NCBI GenBank assembly: GCA_965207495.1
Contig: OZ242287.1
Location: 1,240,001-1,304,000 of the forward strand
DNA: 64,000 nt
Reading direction: 5' to 3'
Source of the DNA: Bin5 sp965207495
GTDB taxonomy: Bacteria > Chloroflexota > Anaerolineae > Caldilineales > Caldilineaceae
Positions 18,095 through 25,498 of the stretch are shown piece after piece. Position numbers and translations under genes: made by a program. The notes under the pieces were generated by a model that saw only the letters and a list, made by a program, of their open reading frames with translations, had not been told where the DNA came from and searched no databases. Each line of letters begins with the position of its first letter. Position 1 is the first letter of the stretch.

Positions 18095-20302
18095 ATGAAG
18101 AACGGTGTTAAACGGCGGGGAGTCAAGTTGGGCGCGGCGCTCTTGATGGCTGCGTTTCTGCTTGTGACACCGGCATCGCTTCCCCTCGGCGATGCGGGAA
18201 TCGCGGCAGCGCAGGGAGAGGGTACAAAGAGTGAGCCGACGGCCACGCCCGCTCCCTATGCGGCTTTGCAGGCCTGTCAGGTGGATTTGGCGTTGAGTGC
18301 GGGTGAAGGATGCCATGTAAGCGGGACCGGCACCAGCTTTGTGATCGGGCGCGGGTCGGGCTGCATTGTCCTGTATGATCCTTCCTTGCTGGCAGTTTGC
18401 CACGCTGCCGCCACCGACTCCTCTACGGTGCTGTCCGCCAGCAAAGCCGATGATGGCAGTTGGACGATTGAAGAAATCTCGGCCACACCGAGTAGCTGTG
18501 GCGAGTTGACAGGTCTTCACGAAGCGGTGCGATTGGGCAATACGGAATGGGTCGCGTGCCTGGCAGCGGCCGGCGCCGGCGTGAATGCTCGCGACGAAGA
18601 GGGCGACACCCCCCTCCAAATCGCGGTGGAGAGAGGGTCTGTCGAGCTAACGCAGATTCTTATCGCTGCCGGCGCGGACGTAAGCCTTCCAACCTATGGG
18701 GAAAGTCCGGTTCCCATTGGGTTGAGGGAGTTGAACCAGGTTTTGGCAGGGGCCGGTTCAGATGCAACCCTGTTGGGCGCGGAAGTCGTTGCTAAAGCGG
18801 AGCGGGGCGTTACACCACTGCAGATAGCGGCAGCAAACGGTAACCTGAAACTCGTACAGGTGCTGGTTGAGGCAAGGATGGCCGCCCCTGAACCCGTGGA
18901 AGGAACTGAAACGCCAAAGCTAACAACTGCGGCGACACCGGAACCTTCATCCGCGCTCAGGCAGCCCGTCAACGAAACGGATAGAGAAACACTGGTTGCT
19001 TTCTACCACGCCACAGACGGCCCCGATTGGGTAAACAACGACAACTGGTTGAGCGACAGGCCCCTGAGCGAGTGGTACGGCGTTTTTACCGACAGCCTCG
19101 GGCGCGTAACCGAGTTACACCTCCAGAACAACCGGGTGGGCGGAGAGTTACCGGCTGAACTGGGCCAATTGACCAATCTGAAACGTCTGCTCCTGCACAG
19201 GGACTTTTGGCACGGCGTTTGGTACTCCAACCCGATACGGGGAGAGATACCGCTTGAACTGGGCCAGCTTACCAACCTTGAAGAACTGAGTCTTATTAGT
19301 AATGAGTTGAGCGGAGAAATACCGGCCGATTTGGGCCAACTCTCCAACCTGAAAGAACTACGCCTCTCCAACAACGATTTGAACGGGAACATACCGGCTG
19401 AATTGAGCCAATTAAACAATTTGAAGCATCTGCTCCTCGCTCGCAACGATTTGAGCGGAGAGATACCGGCTGAACTGGGCCAACTCACCAACCTAGAATT
19501 CATGGACCTCTCGTACAACGAATTGGGCGGGGAAATACCGTCTGAGCTGGGCAAACTCTCCAACCTGAAGGCACTGTATCTTGATTGGAGCGGCGTGGAC
19601 GGTTGCGTTCCGGACGCGCTAAGAGGCGTTGAAGAGAACGACTTCGACGAGTTGGGGCTACCATTCTGTGCTGCTCTTGCGAAAGTCATGGGAACGGACA
19701 GAGAAGCGTTGGCTGCTTTCTTCCATGCTACAAACGGCCCCGGCTGGAGAAACAACGAGCACTGGCTTAGCGACAGGCCTATAGGAGAATGGTATGGTGT
19801 CACTATTGGCAGGAGTGGGCACGTAATCGAGTTGGACCTCCAGAAAAACCAATTAAGCGGAACGATACCGCCTGAACTGGCCCAACTCTCCGATCTGGAG
19901 GAACTGTCGCTTTCAGATAACCGACTGAGCGGGGCAATACCGTCTGAATTCGGTCAACTCTTTGCTCTGGAATGGCTGTACCTGAGCAGCAACGATCTGA
20001 GCGGAGAGATTCCGGCTGAACTAGGCTCACTTTCCAATTTGATACGGCTTGATCTCCAAAACAATCAATTGAGCGGAGAGATACCCTCTGAAATAGGTCA
20101 GCTTTTCAACCTGATATGGCTGGATCTCGAGAACAACCAGTTTAGTGGAGGGATCCCAGCCGAACTGGGCCAACTCTCGAAACTGGTGCGGTTACGCCTG
20201 TCTGACAACGAGCTCACCGGTTGCGTACCAGACACGTTAAGCGAATTGCGCTACAACGACTTCGACCAGTTGGGTCTGCAGTTCTGTCCGACCGGTCCTT
20301 AA
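18095..20302 (+). CDS. Secreted ankyrin-repeat and double LRR-module protein
   Basis: Exported protein of 735 residues. A signal peptide (KNGVKRRG, hydrophobic core, cleavage near AAA|QGE, ~40) is followed by a small Cys-containing region (~55-155). Two or three ankyrin repeats follow (~155-280; GLHEAVRLGN, GDTPLQIAVERGSVELTQIL, GVTPLQIAAANGN), then a Pro/Thr linker. Two LRR modules come next (~295-520 and ~530-735). Each opens with TDRE.L.AF.HAT.GP.W.NN, contains plant-type 24-residue LRRs (L.G.IP.ELGQL.NL..L.L..N), and closes with GCVPD.L....ENDFDELGLPFC. The Cys at each cap probably forms a disulfide. There is no membrane anchor. Ankyrin and LRR modules bind proteins, so a host- or neighbour-facing role is possible but is inference. 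Confidence 0.85.
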   Translation: MKNGVKRRGVKLGAALLMAAFLLVTPASLPLGDAGIAAAQGEGTKSEPTATPAPYAALQACQVDLALSAGEGCHVSGTGTSFVIGRGSGCIVLYDPSLLAVCHAAATDSSTVLSASKADDGSWTIEEISATPSSCGELTGLHEAVRLGNTEWVACLAAAGAGVNARDEEGDTPLQIAVERGSVELTQILIAAGADVSLPTYGESPVPIGLRELNQVLAGAGSDATLLGAEVVAKAERGVTPLQIAAANGNLKLVQVLVEARMAAPEPVEGTETPKLTTAATPEPSSALRQPVNETDRETLVAFYHATDGPDWVNNDNWLSDRPLSEWYGVFTDSLGRVTELHLQNNRVGGELPAELGQLTNLKRLLLHRDFWHGVWYSNPIRGEIPLELGQLTNLEELSLISNELSGEIPADLGQLSNLKELRLSNNDLNGNIPAELSQLNNLKHLLLARNDLSGEIPAELGQLTNLEFMDLSYNELGGEIPSELGKLSNLKALYLDWSGVDGCVPDALRGVEENDFDELGLPFCAALAKVMGTDREALAAFFHATNGPGWRNNEHWLSDRPIGEWYGVTIGRSGHVIELDLQKNQLSGTIPPELAQLSDLEELSLSDNRLSGAIPSEFGQLFALEWLYLSSNDLSGEIPAELGSLSNLIRLDLQNNQLSGEIPSEIGQLFNLIWLDLENNQFSGGIPAELGQLSKLVRLRLSDNELTGCVPDTLSELRYNDFDQLGLQFCPTGP

Positions 20303-20367
20303 CTGCGACCCGGTGCCGGTTTTCCCTGTATGTCAGGGGAGGAACCCAGTACACTGACTACTGATCC

Positions 20368-20703
20368 ATGACGAACGTCAAATGGGTAGGTTCTGTCTAC
20401 CGGCATGTCCGGTGGGTCAGGGCATACAGAATTGCAAACTTTTCTCTGGGAAATCTAAGTATAAGAAAAGGGTCAGGCGGCACTGAGGATTTAGAACGTG
20501 AAAAGATGCTGCATGATTTTTTGCGTAGTTTGGGTGGTTATGGGGGTAGTTTGCGTGCATTTGGCAGCGGGTTATTGAGTGCTGATTCGGTTCCCGCTGC
20601 AACCAAATCTGCTGTCCGAATAGCGGCGGAGAAACTGGCGATTGAGGACGAGGCTGATTTGGGATTGGACTACGAGGGTCATCTGATTGGTAGTGTATGG
20701 TGA
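20368..20703 (+). CDS. Hypothetical small protein
   Basis: Unrecognised 111-residue frame following the LRR gene. A later ATG (MLHDFLRSLGGYGG, at about 20506) gives a better-looking 65-residue product with an amphipathic, Ala-rich C-terminal half (ATKSAVRIAAEKLAIEDEAD). No strong ribosome binding site is seen and no family is recalled. It may be an eroded gene fragment. Confidence 0.3.
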   Translation: MTNVKWVGSVYRHVRWVRAYRIANFSLGNLSIRKGSGGTEDLEREKMLHDFLRSLGGYGGSLRAFGSGLLSADSVPAATKSAVRIAAEKLAIEDEADLGLDYEGHLIGSVW

Positions 20704-20724
20704 GCCCCAAACGGGACAAATAAG

Positions 20725-21081
20725 GTGCATCCGGAAGGACGCGGTCTGCCGCCATCAGAGCACGAAGTGCTCTTCCGCCGCAACGCAGGCGAGCCCCGCT
20801 GGCAGCGCACGAGCAGCATCCACTATGATCTGGCGGGCCGCAAGACAGGAATGAGCGGCGCCGAACTGGGCCGCTGGCGCTATGACCACAGTGCCTGGCG
20901 CCAGTCGAAGCGCCAGACCGATGCCCGCAGCCAGACCGGCTGTCTCTACTGCGACAGCCTGGGCCGTATGCGCGTTCGCGTGCTGCGCACCGACGAGAGC
21001 TGTTCGGCCGCGGTGACCGGCGCCTATCTCAGCAGCGTCAGCATCAAGGTATCGCAACTTGATTTGCTGATGAATCGTTAG
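20725..21081 (+). CDS. Hypothetical protein fragment, GC-rich
   Basis: A 118-residue frame beginning with GTG, more GC-rich than its neighbours in the island. It contains three Cys (GCLYCDS and ESCSAA) and a segment HYDLAGRKTGMSGAELGRWR. The antisense frame is also open, so coding status is uncertain. It sits directly before a sulfatase remnant of similar base composition, and both may come from one transferred segment. No family recognised. Confidence 0.35.
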   Translation: MHPEGRGLPPSEHEVLFRRNAGEPRWQRTSSIHYDLAGRKTGMSGAELGRWRYDHSAWRQSKRQTDARSQTGCLYCDSLGRMRVRVLRTDESCSAAVTGAYLSSVSIKVSQLDLLMNR

Positions 21082-21101
21082 ACCATGTTGCGTCCTCGGT
21101 A

Positions 21102-21341
21102 GCGGATTCGGTCGTAGTCCCGTGGTTGCTTGCGATCTGCCGGCAGGGCATCGCCGAATACTACGGCGGGCGCTACGTTCTCACCCAGCGACTCCTGTGG
21201 GACGGGGACTGGAAATTCGTCTACAACGGCTTCGACTACGACGAGCTCTACAACCTGGCCGCAAACCCCTTCGAGATGAACAATCTGGCACAAGAGCCGG
21301 CCCATGCCCGCAGGATTCAGGCCATGACCCGGCACATGTGA
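21102..21341 (+). pseudogene. C-terminal remnant of a sulfatase
   Basis: The frame contains GGRYVLTQRLLWDGDWKFVY, then NGFDYDELYNLAANPFEMNN, the characteristic end of alkaline-phosphatase-superfamily sulfatases (K.V.....DELYDL..DP.E..NL). The catalytic part (C/S-x-P-S-R) is absent, and the region before it has no matching frame. This is therefore a truncated gene remnant of about 70-80 codons. Complete enzymes hydrolyse sulfate esters of glycans. Confidence 0.7.
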
Positions 21342-21432
21342 CGTATCGCCGTTTATGGAGTGTCGCCCCTTGGTTCGCTTGGCGGACGGATGGTGATAGT
21401 TGAAAGTGTAGTCCCTAACAAACGGAGGGAGA

Positions 21433-21753
21433 ATGGCCAGAGTCAAATTCCTTGCCTTGTTGATTGCTCTCATAATTGGCTGTACTAGCGCCGGCAGTGT
21501 CGCCGGCTACCTCTTCAATACATTCTGGTACGCTGTCGCAGAACCGATCGTCTACCCTTGTCCCTACCCAGGCAATGCAGGCGTATGTTCGATAGACCGC
21601 AACCAACCCGAGCCCGAAGTAGTCGTGTGGCGCCATGACTGGCCTTCAATCGACCCTACCCATATCCACTTCCAGCCGCAGAGAAGCTGCGTCCTTGACT
21701 TCCTCTACCATGACCCGCTGCCCCCGGGAACACTGAGGGGAGGACGGCAATGA
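21433..21753 (+). CDS. Small membrane/exported YPCPY protein 1
   Basis: A 106-residue protein with a strong ribosome binding site (GGAGGGAGA) and an N-terminal hydrophobic segment (FLALLIALIIGC) that could be a membrane anchor or a lipobox. The exported part contains EPIVYPCPYPGNAGVC, then PEPEVVVWRHDWP, and ends C..DFLYHDPLPP. The order of landmarks is the same as in the next gene, which overlaps it by ATGA (21750-21753), so the two are tandem paralogues and translationally coupled. Three Cys outside the anchor suggest disulfides. Family not recognised. Confidence 0.65.
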   Translation: MARVKFLALLIALIIGCTSAGSVAGYLFNTFWYAVAEPIVYPCPYPGNAGVCSIDRNQPEPEVVVWRHDWPSIDPTHIHFQPQRSCVLDFLYHDPLPPGTLRGGRQ

Positions 21754-22067
21754 TTAGATTCAGCATCCTGCTGGCGACTGCTCTGATCTGCTTCACTTTC
21801 GGTGGAATACTGGGTGGGAAGTACTTCACCTATGTCCTCTTCGTCAGCATTGAACCGACGCTTTATCCCTGTCCGTATTCAAACAATCCAAAGAGTCATT
21901 TGACATGCGCTTACCGGCCAAATAAACCAGCCCCCGAAATCGCCGTCTGGTGGCATGGGTGGCCAACGCCGGAGGGACAGAGTCCGGTCCCACAGCCTAG
22001 TGGGAACTGCTTGCGCGACATTTTCTTCTTTGACCGGTTGCCGCCGCTTCTGCCGCAAGCCGATTGA
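21750..22067 (+). CDS. Small membrane/exported YPCPY protein 2
   Basis: A 105-residue paralogue of the preceding protein. It has an N-terminal membrane segment (FSILLATALICFTFGGILGG), then EPTLYPCPYSNN, a Cys, PAPEIAVWWHGWP, and C..DIFFFDRLPP. The shared landmarks (YPCPY, PxPE.xVWxHxWP, C..D....LPP) are spaced alike in both proteins. It is coupled to the upstream gene by an ATGA overlap. The function is unknown; a heteromeric pair in the cell envelope is an inference from coupling and paralogy. Confidence 0.65.
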   Translation: MIRFSILLATALICFTFGGILGGKYFTYVLFVSIEPTLYPCPYSNNPKSHLTCAYRPNKPAPEIAVWWHGWPTPEGQSPVPQPSGNCLRDIFFFDRLPPLLPQAD

Positions 22068-22210
22068 CCTTCCAGGGCGGAGACTGGTTCGCATCGTACA
22101 TGATTCCCATTCGCAAAGAGGCTGACATGTAGCAATCCAGCCAGAACCTGTTCAAGGCCGGCACCTTCAGCTATACGGCGATCTGCGAAGGTGAAGACCC
22201 GAGTCCCGAC

Positions 22211-22570
22211 ATGCCTCTCTTCGATACCTTCCATTTTCACCGAGCCAAGGCACAGTTGGTGCTTTCGTACGACTTTGCCGCCCGTGCCTTCATGGGTAGG
22301 ATGGAAAACACCACAGAGGCCGCGCTGTGCAGGGTCAGGGTTAAAGTCCACCTCTCAAACGGGACGAAGTTAGACCTGACCAACCCGGTTGACCTGGAAC
22401 CGGGTCAGACTGTGGCCATCGCCCTCCCGGCACGCGTTCAAACCTTCCTTTTGTGGACCGCATGCCCAAGATCGGAAACGGCCGACTTGACCTGGTCGCC
22501 GGACGTCTGCGGAAAACGGAGGTCTGAATTGCCCGCAGAGGTGGATGGCCAGGTTCTAACAAGAGCCTAA
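22211..22570 (+). CDS. FxLYD-like extracellular domain protein (possibly 5' truncated)
   Basis: A 119-residue frame. The segment LVLSYDFAARAFMGRMENTT, then RVRVKVHLSNGTKLDLTNPVDLEPGQTVAIALPA, reads as a single beta-sandwich of the FxLYD/extracellular-matrix-regulator type (G.v.NtT...l..V.v.v.l..G.......v.L.PG....v.l). Coding similarity seems to continue upstream to an in-frame stop at 22130, so the listed ATG 22211 may be internal or the gene may have lost its signal peptide. It could belong with the two YPCPY genes upstream. Confidence 0.5.
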   Translation: MPLFDTFHFHRAKAQLVLSYDFAARAFMGRMENTTEAALCRVRVKVHLSNGTKLDLTNPVDLEPGQTVAIALPARVQTFLLWTACPRSETADLTWSPDVCGKRRSELPAEVDGQVLTRA

Positions 22571-22741
22571 GTCGCTTTTCTTAGGGGGACTGCCTACTGC
22601 GTTTCAGGAGCTGAATTGGTTGCAGGCGGAGTAGAGAAGCGAACAAGCTCTAGATTTACGGAAGCTGCGGTCGAGTTTGAAGAGTGCATACGCCTTAGGA
22701 CAGAAGTGTTGATTCTTTCAGGTAAGTAAGAGGAGGTAGTG

Positions 22742-23407
22742 ATGTTGAAAGCGCTGCTGACTACCGCGTGTGTGGTCCTGTTGAACGGCTGCCCGTTCCT
22801 GCCACCGAATCCCTATCATCGGTCGATTCACGGCGACTATCCGTCAGGTTACATTGCCATATCGCCAGGGCAGAGCGTGGAAGGGGCGGCTGCAGAGGAG
22901 GTGCCTGGATCCGCCGACATAATCGGCGTAAATTCTGAATTGAACGGCGAACTCCTGACTGCGACCTTCCACCTTCGAGAACTTCCCGAAGAGGCGGAAT
23001 ACAGTCACGAGCCAGGACATTTCAGACTTGAGACGAATCATTGGTTGGTGCTCGTCAGCATTGAAGGAGATCCTCTGACTCCGATGAGTCATCTTGACTA
23101 TATGTTTCAAGTCACTTACTACGATCCCCAGAAACCAGAGATGGTCGTTGTCAGGCCGGCTGAGCCTATGGTTACAGGAGCTTTGTATAAATGCGGTCGC
23201 GCCATTAGAGAACATAATGGAATCGAATACGAATACACTTCGCATGAATTTCTGTCAAGCGATGTTGAAGTGACGTTTTCGCATGAAGAAGGCACGATTA
23301 CTCTTGCAGCGGAGATTCCTGGCATCACAAGCCAGTCCACCATTGCGTTCGTATCGCACGGAATGTTTTCTGGCAGTCCCGACTATCTTCCGCGCGACGC
23401 GGACTGA
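22742..23407 (+). CDS. Lipoprotein with one copy of the repeat domain
   Basis: Predicted lipoprotein of 221 residues. AGGAGG ends 5 nt before ATG 22742, which I prefer to the GTG at 22739. The lipobox is LNGC, near residue 17. The body is one diverged copy of the domain that occurs nine times in the 10869-16019 protein: SPGQSVEGAAAEEVPGSADI, SELNGELLTATFHLRELPEE, a WLVLVSI strand, YMFQVTY, then SHEEGTITLAAEIPGITSQS. The D-x-D-x-D loop is replaced (SIEGDPLTP) and the terminal Cys pair is missing. It sits before a fragment of the FGW-type gene, mirroring the order at 10869-17313. Confidence 0.75.
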   Translation: MLKALLTTACVVLLNGCPFLPPNPYHRSIHGDYPSGYIAISPGQSVEGAAAEEVPGSADIIGVNSELNGELLTATFHLRELPEEAEYSHEPGHFRLETNHWLVLVSIEGDPLTPMSHLDYMFQVTYYDPQKPEMVVVRPAEPMVTGALYKCGRAIREHNGIEYEYTSHEFLSSDVEVTFSHEEGTITLAAEIPGITSQSTIAFVSHGMFSGSPDYLPRDAD

Positions 23408-23415
23408 AAATCGAG

Positions 23416-23667
23416 GTGAATCTAATTGTCTATGCTTTGAACACTCGCGATGTTTCAGACCATAAACGAAGGGGGATCGCCCGTTGCATTAGAGACGGCC
23501 AGCATAGCGTCCTCAGACGGGACCCTAAGTTGGTTCTAGTTCGTGACACAACAGTGAGAGAAGGCTACAACTGCATTGACTGCACCTCTTACCTGCCGGA
23601 TCTTGCCGTTGAGGAGTTCATGCCACCCCTGGTTGACAACAAAGTGTATTACGTTTTTGGGTGGTGA
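23416..23667 (+). pseudogene. C-terminal fragment of the FGW lipoprotein family
   Basis: An 83-codon frame. Only its last ~35 residues (YLPDLAVEEFMPPLVDNKVY, then YVFGW) match the end of the two-copy lipoprotein at 16249-17313. The N-terminal part (MNLIVYALNTRDVSDHKRRG) is unrelated and has no signal peptide. The start is only 9 nt after the preceding stop. I read this as a truncated copy carried by the segmental duplication, although a short expressed peptide cannot be excluded. Confidence 0.6.
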
Positions 23668-23746
23668 TAGCTTACGGGTCTGATCTTGACCGGCCTCAAG
23701 GGCAGTCCCTTGCGGGTTGGTTTATTAGGGGATTCAGGGTACGAAA
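23588..23746 (+). repeat. 159-bp duplicated segment, copy 2
   Basis: Ungapped partner of 17234-17392, ~87% identical by eye, spanning the end of the FGW reading frame and ~80 nt after it. It lies 6.35 kb downstream in the same orientation. Confidence 0.85.
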
Positions 23747-24158
23747 GGAGTCATTCAGGACCGGCAAGCAGCTTACACTGTCCTGGGCGGTCGTCGCAGT
23801 TGCCGTCCTATTGCTGACCGGCTGCAACCCCCACCCTGCAGAGCCGTCTGTGCCGACCAGCGTTTCGACGCCGGGATCGGCCTGCGCGGCGCTCAAGGAA
23901 ATCGCGTGGAAGGCACTGGCCAGTGCTCCTCCGTCGCCTGCCCGCGCAAGATTCGACGCCGCCGACCGTAAGGCTTTTGCCGGTTCCGCATTCGGCTACA
24001 GTGGGCATTCCGGGCGGGTCGGAATGGCGCGGCGCATGGCCAGAGTCGGCGCGCCCACGCATGAGATCATGGCGCAGGGACGCCGGCGCAGCGCCGGCAT
24101 GGTCGCCGAATTCACCCGGGCCGAAAATGCCGAGCGGGCCCCGAAGTGGCTGGGGTAG
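23661..24158 (+). pseudogene. Chimeric frame: lipoprotein signal joined to tyrosine-recombinase C-terminus
   Basis: The first ~70 residues contain a lipoprotein-type signal (LTLSWAVVAVAVLLLTGC, lipobox Cys ~55). From residue ~76 (AALKEIAWKALA) to the end the sequence is the C-terminal catalytic part of a phage-type integrase: FGYSGHSGRVGMARRMARVG with the H-x-x-R pair at H116 and R119, then IMAQGRRRSAGMVAEFTRAE. The position of the nucleophile Tyr (usually ..YTR) is Phe151, so it cannot be active. The upstream Arg box and core-binding domain are missing. I interpret it as a dead integrase remnant fused by rearrangement, near the right island boundary. Confidence 0.6.
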
Positions 24159-24233
24159 GTCGGCGCCGTTTCCTGACTACAATACTGGCCCTACGCGCGT
24201 ACGGCGATCTGCTCCATCATTCGCCCTCCTGAC

Positions 24234-24440
24234 TCACAAAGATTTGAATGGGTCGAATGAATTCTGCAATCCCTCACGATTTTCCAATTGTTCCAACATC
24301 CTTTCCACATCTTCGGAACCCACTTTTTTGTAACTGCTCCCATACAGATTGAGAATGGTCATACTCAAAATTTCCCACGTATAGAAAAACATGCTTACGC
24401 CATGACCGGTACCAGGTTCTGAAGCTGGAATCCAGTACAC
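24234..24440 (-). CDS. Possible small protein or gene remnant, AT-rich
   Basis: A 68-codon frame on the minus strand, starting with GTG, in DNA noticeably richer in AT than its surroundings. The product has a protein-like composition (SMFFYTWEILSMTILNLYGS followed by a charged helix with EDVERMLEQLENREG). In-frame similarity in style extends upstream past a TAA, so it may be the 3' end of a broken gene. No family recognised. Confidence 0.3.
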   Translation of the reverse strand: MYWIPASEPGTGHGVSMFFYTWEILSMTILNLYGSSYKKVGSEDVERMLEQLENREGLQNSFDPFKSL

Positions 24441-24578
24441 AGGTTGATCTCCTGACGGAGGTACCCAATATTATCCTCTCTCAAAGTGCTCATCCACTGC
24501 CCTCTTAGATAACTCAGAAAGAACAGGGACTGACTGATTGACAGCCCGTCTAAACCATAGTTCTCTGATCAGAGCCGG

Positions 24579-24642
24579 CCGCATCCGTCTGGACGCACCT
24601 TATTTTTCCTGTTTCGTGGGCTGGTGACCGGGGCCAACCATA
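24579..24642 (+). repeat. 64-bp direct repeat, right boundary of accessory island
   Basis: Partner of 9176-9239: same orientation, no gaps, 57 of 64 positions identical. It lies ~420 nt after the recombinase remnant and directly before the terminator of the SWIM gene, where ordinary genes resume. Confidence 0.8.
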
Positions 24643-24658
24643 AACCGCCCACCAAGAA

Positions 24659-24686
24659 AAGTGCCAGGCCATCCGGCCTGGCACTT
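24659..24686 (-). terminator. Rho-independent terminator of the SWIM gene
   Basis: Perfect 12-bp inverted repeat AAGTGCCAGGCC/GGCCTGGCACTT with an ATCC loop. On the minus strand it is followed by TTTTCTTGG, so it fits termination of the gene at 24721-24972. Confidence 0.8.
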
Positions 24687-24720
24687 AATCAATAATTTTT
24701 CTGGACCCTGCTTACCTGCA

Positions 24721-24972
24721 TTACCCCGGAATAGGGAGCATCGCAGGCTCAACCGCCTCACCGAGAATCTCTTCCATCGCCATTACATGGGCACATATGC
24801 TTCTGCGTTGAAACTCCTCGCAATCACAACTCCAGGAACCCCGATCATAGGAGACGTAGTGATCAGAGTGCTCACCCTTCATCTTCACCTGAAAGGTGTT
24901 TACCCACAAGCGTTCGTCACGCTCGGCTGCGTACTGGCGGGCTTTGAGGATACGGCTGGCAATTGCGTCCAT
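24721..24972 (-). CDS. SWIM zinc-finger protein
   Basis: An 83-residue protein that is almost entirely a SWIM zinc finger. The ligands are C49-D-C51 and C60-A-H62 (C-x-C-x8-C-x-H) within WSCDCEEFQRRSICAHVMAM. SWIM fingers bind DNA or protein and occur in transposases, SWI2/SNF2 helicase partners and stand-alone small proteins. The N-terminal ~25 residues are a charged helix. A terminator follows directly, so it is probably monocistronic. No helicase or transposase partner is adjacent. Confidence 0.85.
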   Translation of the reverse strand: MDAIASRILKARQYAAERDERLWVNTFQVKMKGEHSDHYVSYDRGSWSCDCEEFQRRSICAHVMAMEEILGEAVEPAMLPIPG

Positions 24973-25498
24973 TCTGTCTTCCTTTCTCTGGGTAGATTGG
25001 CACCGATGAAACGGTACAGAGACAGGTTCCCGTTAATCGCGCGCCCCCCTAAAACAACAACACCCAAGCGCGTCCGGCGCTCAGGTGTTTACAGCCTTCG
25101 CAGTCATTGCAACTCGATCCGCAATCCTGCTACAACTCGAAATACAGTCGGCGTTCACGCTCATCCTTGAGTGTCAACTTTTGTGTGCCCGGGACAGTGG
25201 TGCACCCACTGCACGGACGGATTGTATTGGAGTTTTTTGACCATTTTCAAAGCCGTTCTTCTTGGGGGGTACGGCTACGCTCAGTATAAGCCCTTACCTG
25301 CCCCCTGTCAACCGCTACAGCAACGTGCAGGTCCCACAGCGTCCCGCCCAATATCCCCATATCTGTGCGCTACTACTCTGGTGGATCGCCCTCCGCGAGC
25401 CGCCGTATAACCAAATTCGGCCCAAACCGACGTAGTGGACAATTTGCCTACGATTCAGCTACGATCTGAAAAAATGTCATCTCCCACCCGAAAAACGC
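24973..25498. other. Intergenic region between SWIM and SHOCT-like genes
   Basis: About 525 nt. It should hold the SWIM promoter (minus strand) near 25000 and the terminator at 25060-25090. The rest shows no gene or repeat that I recognise. Confidence 0.5.
25060..25090 (-). terminator. Probable terminator of the SHOCT/ABC operon
   Basis: Hairpin with AACACC/GGTGTT outer arms and AGCGC/GCGCT inner arms. On the minus strand it is followed by the T-rich run TGTTGTTTTA. It lies downstream of the last gene of the minus-strand operon. Confidence 0.45.

Noticed and set aside
25060..25090. tRNA-like cloverleaf
   Set aside because: Only one hairpin is present and there is no T-arm or acceptor pairing; it fits a terminator better.
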